Made by a program: the position numbers and the translations under genes
Notes under the pieces: model-generated
The model's database searches: none
Told to the model about the DNA's origin: nothing
What the model saw: only the letters and a program-made list of their open reading frames with translations
Part shown: positions 5,461 to 12,178 of the stretch, in pieces
Layout: each line of letters begins with the position of its first letter
Numbering within the stretch: position 1 is the stretch's first letter
Origin: JBMCWH01 sp048621635
GTDB lineage: Bacteria > Patescibacteriota > WWE3 > JAUXAW01 > JAYEID01
Assembly (NCBI GenBank): GCA_048621635.1
Contig: JBMCWH010000017.1
Span: 1 to 12,650, forward strand
DNA length: 12,650 bases
Reading direction: 5' to 3'

Positions 5461-7404
5461 TTACTCACCTCCTTCCCATTTATTTAAATTTAATACTGTT
5501 TTTCGTATTTGTTTCCAGAGATTTTTTAGTTTTTGCCATCCGGCATCTTTATCGATTTCTTGGCCCTGTACTTTTCCTTCGTTGTTGGGAACAGTTTGTT
5601 CGGGTATGGCTTTATCTTTTACTGCTTCGGTTGGTTCTTGTGTATTATTTAAAGTCTTTGAAGGTACGTCGGGTTTGAGGTCTTCGTTTTCTTTTTCTAG
5701 CTCAGTTGTTGGTTTAGCAGGTTCGGTAGGTGTTGGTTGTGATTTCTTTTGAACAATTATTTCTGTAGCCAGTAATTTGTTTTTTTCTATTTCACCCTTT
5801 ATATTTACTAGTGATTCTTCGCCTATGTTTTCTAGTTCCGTTTCCTTGTTTTGGTAACGTATTTGTGTATTGCTATTTGTGTAAATCGTAACCAGATCTC
5901 CGGAAACGAGATTAAGTATTTCTGGTGTCCCCCCCTCCATCTTTATTGTGAGAGTTTCATCTTGGTCTCTGCTCTCCACTTTTCCTTGTAATTCAAAATT
6001 AAAAGAATATTTTTCTGGGACTTTTTCCTGTTTTTGTGGGAAGGTTTCGGGTGTTTCGGCACTTGGTGTGGTAGCAATTGTGGGAGGCGCCTCTTCCTTT
6101 TCATCCTCTTTCTGTTCTTCTTCCTTTTTTTCTTCTTCTTCTTTTTCTTCTTCCGAAGCAAGTTCTGTTAGCGCTTTTCCTGCATTTAATCGTCCATAGC
6201 CAAAGTAAGAATTCCACCCGTCCTTGTTGTAATCTTCCGAACCTACTTTGTCTGCTGTTTCTTTAATAAGTTCGATTAGTTCGGAGTTGGAGAGTTCTTC
6301 TTTGGCTAGGCTGAGTGCTAGTACTCCGGATAAGTGTGGAGCACTCATTGATGTTCCGTCTTTGCTTTTGTAGCTATCGTCTAGCTCAGTGGAGGTAATA
6401 GAGACACCGGGTGCTGCTACAAAGATGTTTTCTCCAAAAGAGGAGAAGTTAGCTAAATTATCATCTTGATCAGTTGCAGATACGGCCAAAACCCCTTCGT
6501 ATGCAGCTGGATATACAGGTGTGTCGTTTCCATTGTTTCCAGCAGCTGCAATTAGTAAGCTGCCCTTTTCTTGGGCGTACTTTACTGCTCGTTTGAGGGT
6601 TTGGGAATCAGAATTTCCACCTAGGCTTAGGTTTAAGAGCCTGGAGCCTTTATCTGCGGCGTAAGTTATTCCTTCTGCTACATCAGCATAAGTTCCTATT
6701 CCATCTTGGTTTAATACCTTTACTGGTAAAATTTGGGCAGAAAATGAAGAGCTAGCGACTCCTAGTTCATTATTGGTTTGTGCAGCAGTAATACCTGCTA
6801 CGTGGGTTCCATGCCCGTGATCGTCCTCCGTATTTTCATTCTCTTCTACGGTATTGTAACCACTAAGCAAGAGATGGGACAATTCGGGGTGGTTTTTATC
6901 TACACCAGTGTCTATTATAGCGATAGTTTGCTCTCCCTCTTGAGCGTGTTCGAAGGCTTCGGGTGAATCTATCTTTTCAAGTCCCCACTGCTTGCTGTAC
7001 AGGGGGTCATTGGGAGTGAGAAAAGCTTGGGCAAGGAAATTTGGTTCTGCAAAGTCAACCCCTTCTTGTTTTAAGTAGTTTTCTTGAATTTCGGGTAAAG
7101 ATGCTCGGTCAGGGATGGTCACTACATCTACTTGTATTTGGGAGATTGTTTTTTTGTGGGAGACATTTTGTGCTTGGTGTATTTTTGCTATTTGCGGCAG
7201 GTCCAGGTTTGGTTGGAGTCCTACAAGGAGTTCTTTTTCTTTGGCTGTTCCTGTAGGAAGATTATTTTTGGCTAGCTTTTTAAATGAATTTTCTTGCTTA
7301 ATTTGGGGAATTTTGTAGGCAGCTAAGCTTCCCAGACTTAAGATGAGGGTGACCGCAATTAAGATAGGAAGTTGGATAAAGCCAAGCAGGGTTCTTCTTT
7401 TCAT
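5461..7404 (-). CDS. Membrane-anchored subtilisin-like (S8) serine protease with DUF5666-like tail
   Basis: A 647-residue subtilase. Residues 8-30 form an N-terminal signal-anchor. Residues about 55-125 resemble an I9-type propeptide. The catalytic domain (about 135-415) has the full triad: Asp165 in IAIIDTGVD, His198 in HGHGTHVAG and Ser352 in GTSMSAPH, with oxyanion Asn290 in AAAGNNG, so it should be active. An acidic Glu/Lys linker (about 417-438) and a Pro/Thr stretch lead to a beta-rich domain (about 465-553) with GKVESRD, a TNSNTQIR-like strand and LLATEIIV, matching the DUF5666 pattern. A second disordered stretch and a short Trp/Lys-rich helix (620-647) end the protein. It probably acts outside the membrane. 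It is first in an operon with the coupled DUF5667 gene. A serpin in the same window could be a matching inhibitor, but no direct evidence links them. Confidence 0.95.
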   Translation of the reverse strand: MKRRTLLGFIQLPILIAVTLILSLGSLAAYKIPQIKQENSFKKLAKNNLPTGTAKEKELLVGLQPNLDLPQIAKIHQAQNVSHKKTISQIQVDVVTIPDRASLPEIQENYLKQEGVDFAEPNFLAQAFLTPNDPLYSKQWGLEKIDSPEAFEHAQEGEQTIAIIDTGVDKNHPELSHLLLSGYNTVEENENTEDDHGHGTHVAGITAAQTNNELGVASSSFSAQILPVKVLNQDGIGTYADVAEGITYAADKGSRLLNLSLGGNSDSQTLKRAVKYAQEKGSLLIAAAGNNGNDTPVYPAAYEGVLAVSATDQDDNLANFSSFGENIFVAAPGVSITSTELDDSYKSKDGTSMSAPHLSGVLALSLAKEELSNSELIELIKETADKVGSEDYNKDGWNSYFGYGRLNAGKALTELASEEEKEEEEKKEEEQKEDEKEEAPPTIATTPSAETPETFPQKQEKVPEKYSFNFELQGKVESRDQDETLTIKMEGGTPEILNLVSGDLVTIYTNSNTQIRYQNKETELENIGEESLVNIKGEIEKNKLLATEIIVQKKSQPTPTEPAKPTTELEKENEDLKPDVPSKTLNNTQEPTEAVKDKAIPEQTVPNNEGKVQGQEIDKDAGWQKLKNLWKQIRKTVLNLNKWEGGE

Positions 7405-7412
7405 ACAAGTAA

Positions 7413-7442
7413 AGAATAACGCACCGTTATGCTAATTGTCAA
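7413..7442 (-). promoter_or_regulatory. Promoter of the subtilase operon
   Basis: On the minus strand a consensus TTGACA (7442-7437), an 18-base spacer and TATTCT (7418-7413), ending eight bases before the ATG at 7404. No Shine-Dalgarno sequence precedes that ATG, so the mRNA is probably leaderless or nearly so. Confidence 0.7.
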
Positions 7443-7468
7443 ATCACGAAATCTATACATTTCTTTTC

Positions 7469-7483
7469 TTTTACATTGTAAAA
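7469..7483. promoter_or_regulatory. Palindrome between divergent promoters (operator candidate)
   Basis: TTTTACA-T-TGTAAAA is a perfect 7-bp inverted repeat around one base. It lies between the -35 boxes of the leftward subtilase promoter and the rightward thioredoxin-fold gene promoter, a natural place for a shared regulator. The regulator is unknown. Confidence 0.45.
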
Positions 7484-7504
7484 CCGCAATTTAATTTTTC
7501 TTCT

Positions 7505-7532
7505 TTGCAAGTTCTACGTGATGTGTTATGAT
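7505..7532 (+). promoter_or_regulatory. Promoter of the thioredoxin-fold gene
   Basis: TTGCAA (7505-7510), a 16-base spacer and TATGAT (7527-7532) preceded by TGT (extended -10). The -10 ends eight bases before a GTG (7541) and 11 before the ATG (7544), leaving little or no leader. Confidence 0.65.
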
Positions 7533-7543
7533 ACAAAACAGTG

Positions 7544-8536
7544 ATGAATGGAAAAACTTTATTTGGCTTAGTTCTTCTTTTGATTGTTCTCTTGGCGGGC
7601 TCTGTTTATACACAGGGTTTTTCCAATTTACCTCTTGGGTCTTCTTCCGCAGATCAGCTTGATCTCTCCTCAGATAAAATTGAAGAAGTAAAAGAGAAAA
7701 CAACAAAGTTGATAAGTGCTCGCTTAGTAGCTCCTGGTACTGAGTTTGAGATTACGGATGTAAGTGCAGAGGAAGGACTTTATAAGGTGACTGTTGACGT
7801 TAATGGTCAGGAAGTAGAATCCTTTATGAAGCCTGATTATTCCTACTTTTTTCCCAATCCTATTGAAATGGATGAATTTGCTGCGGAACAAACGGGAGAA
7901 GATCAGCAGGAGCAGCAGACGCAAGATATTCCTAAATCAGATAATCCGGAAGTTCAGCTTTTTACCATGTCTTATTGCCCCTACGGGAATCAGGCCGAGG
8001 ACTTAATGGAACCAGTAGTAGATTTGCTTGGTGATTCAATAACAGTAGAGCCTCATTATATTTTCTATGATAACTATCAGGGTGGCGGTCCTGAATATTG
8101 TATGGATGAGGAAAGTAAATACTGTTCTATGCATGGTGTTGAGGAAGCAAATCAAGATATTCGCGAATTGTGTGTTTACAATAACCAACAGGACAAGTAT
8201 TGGGATTTTATTGCTAATGCTAATGAGGATTGTACAGTTGATAATATAGAAACGTGTTGGAAGGATGCGGCACGGGGAGCAGGGGTTTCGGTAGCGTCGG
8301 TGGAAAGTTGCTTTGAACAAAATTACTTAGATTACGCGGAGGAGGAGCAAGTTCTTACAGATGAGTTGAGTGTTAGTGGATCTCCTACTTTATTTATTAA
8401 TGGTGTTCGCTACCAAGATCAAAGCTCTCGCAGTGCAGAAGCTTACAAAACAGCGATTTGCGAAGCCTTCAACAATCCTCCGGAAGAGTGCAAGCAAACT
8501 CTTGGTGATGAAGCCGCTCCTGCTGGTGGTTGCTGA
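7544..8536 (+). CDS. Secreted/anchored GILT/DsbA-like thioredoxin-fold protein
   Basis: A 330-residue protein; a GTG three bases upstream (7541) is an alternative start. Residues 6-20 are an N-terminal membrane segment. Residues about 45-108 form a small domain (GLYKVTVDVNGQEVESFM) often found before such redox domains. The thioredoxin-like part begins LFTMSYCPYGNQAE, with Cys145 in CPYG, so the second Cys of a CXXC is missing. CSMHGVEEANQDIRELC (194-210) resembles the GILT signature, and the cis-Pro loop is VSGSPTLFINGVRY (Pro281). There are ten cysteines (145, 186, 194, 210, 230, 238, 256, 306, 316, 330), including one at the C-terminus (AGGC). It probably acts on thiols or disulfides outside the membrane. 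With a single active-site Cys it may work as an isomerase or through another Cys. It is divergent from the subtilase operon and 55 bases upstream of galU. Confidence 0.85.
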   Translation: MNGKTLFGLVLLLIVLLAGSVYTQGFSNLPLGSSSADQLDLSSDKIEEVKEKTTKLISARLVAPGTEFEITDVSAEEGLYKVTVDVNGQEVESFMKPDYSYFFPNPIEMDEFAAEQTGEDQQEQQTQDIPKSDNPEVQLFTMSYCPYGNQAEDLMEPVVDLLGDSITVEPHYIFYDNYQGGGPEYCMDEESKYCSMHGVEEANQDIRELCVYNNQQDKYWDFIANANEDCTVDNIETCWKDAARGAGVSVASVESCFEQNYLDYAEEEQVLTDELSVSGSPTLFINGVRYQDQSSRSAEAYKTAICEAFNNPPEECKQTLGDEAAPAGGC

Positions 8537-8591
8537 TCCTAGGCTAACAAGCATAACACGGTAACCTGCTTTCAATTCTTTTTCTTTTTTT

Positions 8592-9476
8592 ATGGCAAAA
8601 GACACTTCACGAATAACAAAAGCGGTAATTGCGGCAGCTGGCTACGGAACCCGCTTTCTCCCTGCAACTAAAAATCAGCCAAAGGAAATGCTTCCAATTG
8701 TGGATAAACCTATTATCCAATACCTTGTTGAGGATGCTGTAGAGGCAGGAATTACTGAGGTAATTATTGTTACCCGTATGGGGCATTCTGCTTTAGAGGA
8801 TCATTTTGATTCTAACACTGAGCTAGAGCATGCATTAGAGAATAGTGGTAAGGAAAAATATTTGGAAAAGGTACACAATATTCCTTTAATGGCTAATTTC
8901 GTTTATGTTCGGCAGAAAGCAAACCTTCCTTACGGTAATGCCAGTCCCCTCCTCGCCGCAAAACACCTTATTGATGATGATGAATCTTTTGTTTTTATGT
9001 ATGGGGACGATTTAGTTCTTGCAGAGGATTCTGCTTGTTCCCAATTAGTTGGCCGTTGGGAGAAGCATAAAGATTCTTCCTTTGTTGCTGTGGAGGAAGT
9101 GCCGATGGAGGAAATAAACAGGTACAGCTCTATTAAGTTGAAAGAGAATAGTGAAGACTTGATGGAAGATATTGTGGAAAAGCCAGCCCCTGAAGATGCT
9201 CCTTCTAACCTTACAGCTTACGGGAGATTTGTTTTCAATTACGACATTTTTGATTATCTTGATCCTGATGCTACGGGTAAAGGCGGAGAGTTGTGGCTTA
9301 CAGATGCAATTTCCGCATTGGCTAAAGAGCACGATGTCCGTGTTGCTGATTTAGAGGGGCAGTGGATGACTACCGGTGATCCGATCCGCTATTTGAAAAC
9401 AACTGTTCGCTATGCTTTGCAGAGAGATGATCTTAAGAAAGAATTTCGCAATTTCCTTTCCTCGCTTGATTTGTGA
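8592..9476 (+). CDS. galU: UTP--glucose-1-phosphate uridylyltransferase
   Basis: A 294-residue cytosolic nucleotidyltransferase of normal GalU length. It makes UDP-glucose from UTP and glucose-1-phosphate. The nucleotide-binding signature GYGTRFLPATKNQPKEMLP is at 17-35, with GDDL (138-141), VEKP with Lys197, GGELWLTDAI (231-240) and TGDPIRYLKTTVRYAL (261-276). The loop PYGNASP (113-119) replaces the GLGHA of E. coli GalU, a variation I would expect in CPR-type enzymes. The ATG follows a T-rich stretch with no Shine-Dalgarno. The gene is close enough to the thioredoxin-fold gene (55 bases) for co-transcription, and a terminator follows directly. Its product could feed the GT4 enzyme and other envelope glycosylation. 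Confidence 0.95.
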   Translation: MAKDTSRITKAVIAAAGYGTRFLPATKNQPKEMLPIVDKPIIQYLVEDAVEAGITEVIIVTRMGHSALEDHFDSNTELEHALENSGKEKYLEKVHNIPLMANFVYVRQKANLPYGNASPLLAAKHLIDDDESFVFMYGDDLVLAEDSACSQLVGRWEKHKDSSFVAVEEVPMEEINRYSSIKLKENSEDLMEDIVEKPAPEDAPSNLTAYGRFVFNYDIFDYLDPDATGKGGELWLTDAISALAKEHDVRVADLEGQWMTTGDPIRYLKTTVRYALQRDDLKKEFRNFLSSLDL

Positions 9477-9488
9477 ATCAGTAAACAT

Positions 9489-9518
9489 AAGCGCACTTTA
9501 GTGCGCGCTTCTTTTTTT
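9489..9518 (+). terminator. galU terminator
   Basis: GCGCAC TTTA GTGCGC (9491-9506), or alternatively AAGCGC with GCGCTT, followed by CTTTTTTT. It starts about 13 bases after the galU stop. Standard intrinsic terminator. Confidence 0.85.
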
Positions 9519-9548
9519 ACCTTGTCCAGCGATTGTGCAAATAGCCAA

Positions 9549-9571
9549 TATATAGTCCTTAGGACTATATA
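9549..9571. repeat. 23-bp palindrome
   Basis: TATATAGTCCT and AGGACTATATA are perfect reverse complements around one central base. It lies after the galU terminator and about 110 bases upstream of the next promoter, with no T run. Role unknown. The rest of 9519-9680 shows nothing else I can name. Confidence 0.7.
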
Positions 9572-9680
9572 CTCTTGTTCTTATACGGTTTCGGGGGAAT
9601 TCTGAATCTATCTTCGCCTTAGTGTTCTAGTACACCGTCTAACAGAGGTCTGTACACTTTGGGGTTTAGCCTCTTCTTTG

Positions 9681-9709
9681 TGGAAAAAATCTTGGTTTTT
9701 TGGTAAGAT
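9681..9709 (+). promoter_or_regulatory. Promoter of the tRNA-Cys-like element
   Basis: TGGAAA (9681-9686), a 17-base spacer and TAAGAT (9704-9709), 12 bases before the tRNA-like sequence. The true tRNA-Cys has the same design at 12179-12207 (TGGAAA, 17 bases, TAGAAT, 11 bases). The upstream regions are visibly similar, suggesting that the promoter was duplicated along with the tRNA. Confidence 0.5.
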
Positions 9710-9721
9710 ATGTATTGTCCT

Positions 9722-9814
9722 GGCCCCATAGCCAAATTCCCGATAAACGGGGATAAAGTACAAGGCGAGGGTCTGCAAAACCCTTATGCATGGGTTCGAT
9801 TCCTACTCGAGCCT
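9722..9814 (+). pseudogene. tRNA-Cys(GCA)-like element with a hairpin inserted in the D loop
   Basis: Closely related to the intact tRNA-Cys at 12219. The anticodon arm is identical (AGGGT CTGCAAA ACCCT, GCA at 9775-9777), the D stem GCC/GGC is kept and the T loop keeps TTCGA. Differences: an extra 19 bases in the D loop, ATTCCCG (9736-9742) pairing fully with CGGGGAT (9748-9754) around ATAAA; two mismatches in the acceptor (GGCCCCA against TCGAGCC); a mismatched and wobble pair in the T stem; and TTA where CCA should be. It is unlikely to work as a normal tRNA. It may be a decaying duplicate or a tRNA mimic in an mRNA leader, since a cysteine-rich ORF follows with no terminator between them. 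Confidence 0.75.
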
Positions 9815-9943
9815 TTACCTATAAAGTCTTAGCAAGCTCCGATCTGTCAGGGCTTTTAGTTTTAATGCAGAAATTAGTGCTTTAAAGATTGAACTCACAC
9901 GGTTGAATTGAAGAGGGGTGGTTTAAGGATTAGGGGGTATGAG

Positions 9944-10156
9944 ATGACCATTGCTGAGGATATTAACGAATTGACTAGAAGAATTATGTGTGTTGATTAT
10001 TGTGGTGAGGTAATGCTTTCTATGGGTGAACTCGAAAGACAAGGCGTTTTGGGGAGAGATGGGTCTCTGCACGATGTGCGGGTTGGACCTTGCTGTTGTG
10101 GTGCGGTCCATACTGAGGAGAATCCTGCTCCTGTTGATTCTGGTTCGGAACCTTGA
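9944..10156 (+). CDS. Small cysteine-rich hypothetical protein
   Basis: A 70-codon ORF starting MTIAEDINELTRRIMCVDYC. I do not recognise the family. It has five cysteines, CX3C at 16-20 and a CCC run at 50-52 in GPCCCGAVH, with His43 and His56, so metal or thiol binding is possible but unproven. Its predicted helix and GVLGRDGSLHDVRV look protein-like. An AGGGGG stands about eight bases before the ATG, a fair Shine-Dalgarno; the frame is open further upstream to a TTG at 9908, but ATG 9944 fits better. The nearest promoter is that of the tRNA-Cys-like element upstream, and a strong terminator follows 24 bases after the TGA. Both suggest one transcript of about 500 bases. The cysteine codons are TGT/TGC, which the GCA anticodon would read. 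Confidence 0.5.
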   Translation: MTIAEDINELTRRIMCVDYCGEVMLSMGELERQGVLGRDGSLHDVRVGPCCCGAVHTEENPAPVDSGSEP

Positions 10157-10180
10157 GCATTTTTGCGATAGGTCGATTGT

Positions 10181-10220
10181 ATCCCAGTTCTTGCAGATGC
10201 AAGGATTGGGATTTTTTTTT
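10181..10220 (+). terminator. Strong intrinsic terminator
   Basis: ATCCCAGTTCTTGCA (10181-10195) pairs along its whole length, with two G-U pairs, with TGCAAGGATTGGGAT (10198-10212), followed by a run of nine Ts. It ends the small cysteine-rich ORF transcript. Confidence 0.9.
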
Positions 10221-10443
10221 GCCTTGGTTTTAAAAAGGTTCTCGGATTATTTAGCGCTGTTTTTATGATTAGGTGATTCTGCAATTTTATTAATTGAATT
10301 AAGTTCATTATTTAAACCTTAAAGGATTAAATCTGCAAATCTTTAAGGATTTTTGCCTCGTCACCGGGTTGCCGGAGATGGCTTCCGGTTATCAATCCTC
10401 ATTTCTCGCTTTCTATGTTTTTGGTTGCTTGCTCTCCTTATAG
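10221..10443 (+). other. Gene-free region with two hairpins
   Basis: CCTTAAAG (10317-10324) pairs with CTTTAAGG (10341-10348), extended by ATT/AAT across a bulged G, and is followed by ATTTTTG, which is terminator-like. Then CCGGA (10372-10376) pairs with TCCGG (10384-10388); ACCGG (10363-10367) could compete for the same partner. I find no ORF here, and the RNA does not match a riboswitch I know. Confidence 0.4.
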
Positions 10444-10472
10444 TTGACGTTAGCGCGCTTGTCTGTTAACCT
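10444..10472 (+). promoter_or_regulatory. Promoter of the leader ORF / MFS unit
   Basis: TTGACG (10444-10449), a 17-base spacer and TAACCT (10467-10472) preceded by TGT (extended -10). The box ends 11 bases before the ATG of the 45-codon ORF. Confidence 0.5.
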
Positions 10473-10483
10473 TCGGTTTAATT

Positions 10484-10621
10484 ATGAATCAACTTTGGTC
10501 TGTCGATATTGCAAAGTTAATGACTGTGACCTCTATTGGAGGCGGTCTTCCCTATGCTTATGCTTTGGGAAATGGTTTTTGCAAGTTAGACACTTCTTTC
10601 TTTTCTTCTAAGTTTTTCTAA
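10484..10621 (+). CDS. Putative 45-aa leader peptide upstream of the MFS gene
   Basis: Begins MNQLWSVDIAKLMTVTSIGG and ends SSKFF before TAA (10619-10621). It has no known family and no clear transmembrane segment. It lies between a sigma-70-like promoter and the MFS gene, 74 bases before the latter, with a stable hairpin in between. That is the layout of a leader ORF controlling a transporter. ACCTC within codons 16-17 could pair either with GGAGG just downstream in the ORF or with the MFS Shine-Dalgarno. Coding status rests on position and start only. Confidence 0.35.
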   Translation: MNQLWSVDIAKLMTVTSIGGGLPYAYALGNGFCKLDTSFFSSKFF

Positions 10622-10661
10622 AGTGCAGTAACCAGTTCCCAAAAGAACTGGTAAAAGCACT
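10622..10661 (+). promoter_or_regulatory. Hairpin in the MFS leader
   Basis: ACCAGTTC (10631-10638) pairs perfectly with GAACTGGT (10645-10652), and AGTGC (10622-10626) pairs with GCACT (10657-10661) outside it. It is followed by TATTTTACAATTT rather than a true T run. It lies between the leader ORF and the MFS start, as an attenuator would. Confidence 0.5.
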
Positions 10662-10695
10662 ATTTTACAATTTCATAATTTAATAGGAGGTTACG

Positions 10696-11907
10696 ATGTT
10701 TAGTCTGGACGGTTTTTCCAGCGGAGAGAGAAATGTTGTTAGGAAGATGCAGGTGTTTAATTTTTTGGTTGGTTTGGGGTTTGTCGGTGGGATATTAGTC
10801 CCCTTTTTTATTGAGTGGGGCGGACTTAAGTTTGTCCAGATTATGCAGTTGCAATCCTGGTTTATGTTTTGGGTAGCTGTCTTGGCTGTGCCTGTTGGTG
10901 CGCTTGCGGACAGTTGGAGTCGAAAAGGAACTCTTGTTTTGGGATGCTTTGTGGGAAGTATTGGCTGGGTTATCTATGCTTCCGTCCCCAATTTTTTTGT
11001 TTTTGCTTTGGGGGAACTTCTGCTTGCTTTAGGGGGAACAATGGTTAAAGCCCCTTCCAAAGCATTACTGTACGATTCTTTGGCCAAGAAAACTAGAGAA
11101 CAATCGGGAGGGAAGATTTTTTCCCAACTGCAAAGTTTGCATCTTGTAGCATTGTCTCTTGGAGCTCCGATAGGTAGTCTGGTGGCAGCGAAATTTGGGC
11201 TGTCTGTTCCCCTGATTTTGATGGGAATTGCTCATTTTGGTGGTGACCTATTTGCTTTATCGTTTTCTGAACCGGAACACATATCTACGGTTGACGAAAA
11301 TTATTGGCAAAAGGCTTGGCAGGGCTTTGTAACTTTGTGTGAGCAGAAAGCTCTTCTCAAGCTAGTTCTGGATTTTACAATGGTTTATACTGCTTCACAG
11401 ATTATGCTGTGGTTGTACCAACCAATACTTCAAGACTCTGGAGTACCAAAAGCTCTGCTTGGTTCTGCACATGCTGGTACTGTTTTGTTTGAAGCAGCGA
11501 CAGTCTGGTTTTTTGGTTCAGTATTGTGGGAGAACCTGACAGAAAAAAGAAATTACATTCTTTTTGCAATTAGTCTTTTGCCTGCACTTGCCTACTTGTT
11601 TGTGGGAATAACGGGACAAGATTTCTTAGTGCTGAACTTAGTTTCCGTTGCTGTGGTTATCGGTTTTGGTTTGGCTAGTGAGCCGTTGTATACCGCAGCT
11701 TTTAATCTTAGGATTGACAATGATGCACGTAGAACTACTGTTTTAGCAGCGGCAGGTTTGCTGAGACAAATATTTGCTATTTTTCGTAACTTGGTGGGAG
11801 GCGCTACCTTTACTGAGTCAAGAACCTTTACTTTGATTGGTTTAGGGGTGCTTTTGCTAACTTATACCATGTTTTCTGAATTAGTACTGAGAAAATGGTT
11901 AACTTAG
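10696..11907 (+). CDS. Major facilitator superfamily (MFS) transporter
   Basis: A 403-residue, very hydrophobic protein with about 12 predicted membrane segments in two halves, split by a polar stretch at about 190-215. The MFS motif A, GALADSWSRKG (68-78), lies between segments 2 and 3. ALLYDSLAKKTREQSGGKIFS (123-143) is the loop after segment 4 seen in many drug-efflux-like members. Length is normal for the family. The substrate cannot be told from sequence; efflux of a small molecule is the usual guess. Unlike the other genes here it has a textbook Shine-Dalgarno AGGAGG (10685-10690) five bases before the ATG, so its mRNA has a leader. A small ORF and a hairpin in that leader suggest attenuation-type control. 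A terminator follows at once, so it is the last gene of its unit. Confidence 0.9.
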   Translation: MFSLDGFSSGERNVVRKMQVFNFLVGLGFVGGILVPFFIEWGGLKFVQIMQLQSWFMFWVAVLAVPVGALADSWSRKGTLVLGCFVGSIGWVIYASVPNFFVFALGELLLALGGTMVKAPSKALLYDSLAKKTREQSGGKIFSQLQSLHLVALSLGAPIGSLVAAKFGLSVPLILMGIAHFGGDLFALSFSEPEHISTVDENYWQKAWQGFVTLCEQKALLKLVLDFTMVYTASQIMLWLYQPILQDSGVPKALLGSAHAGTVLFEAATVWFFGSVLWENLTEKRNYILFAISLLPALAYLFVGITGQDFLVLNLVSVAVVIGFGLASEPLYTAAFNLRIDNDARRTTVLAAAGLLRQIFAIFRNLVGGATFTESRTFTLIGLGVLLLTYTMFSELVLRKWLT

Positions 11908-11916
11908 TTCTTTCGT

Positions 11917-11951
11917 AGGCCTTGGCTTACATGAGCCAAGGCCTTTTATTT
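11917..11951 (+). terminator. MFS gene terminator
   Basis: AGGCCTTGGCT (11917-11927) pairs perfectly with AGCCAAGGCCT (11934-11944), followed by TTTATTTT. Starts nine bases after the stop codon. Confidence 0.9.
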
Positions 11952-12178
11952 TGTTTTTCCTTCTAAGAAAAAGCGCAGAGCAGTCGCGAATAACATTTCC
12001 AAAGCTAGGTTTTTTTGATTTTGACTGTCTTTTTTTACGCTCCCCAATTGGGGTAAGTCATAAAGAGCTGCAGAAAACCGACATAAATTTTCCGTTAGGT
12101 TAAAGAAGTCTTACCTGTTCCCTGTTATTTTGCGCTTTTTTCTGGTTACTCTCGACTTTCTACTTATTACTACAAGAG
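11952..12178. other. Intergenic spacer
   Basis: AT-rich with several T runs. The only symmetric element is the 12-bp palindrome CCCCAATTGGGG (12042-12053). I see no ORF worth calling. Confidence 0.4.

Noticed and set aside
5943..6199. Lys-rich and Ser-rich ORFs opposite or within the subtilase linker
   Set aside because: Shadows of the Glu/Lys-rich linker codons; composition is explained by the low-complexity stretch of the real gene.
9908..9943. TTG start for the cysteine-rich ORF
   Set aside because: The 12 extra codons include the Shine-Dalgarno-like AGGGGG that serves the ATG at 9944.
9997..10308. Minus-strand ORF of about 100 codons over the small cysteine-rich gene
   Set aside because: It would read through the strong terminator hairpin at 10181-10212 and lacks a start context; the plus-strand ORF with terminator is better supported.
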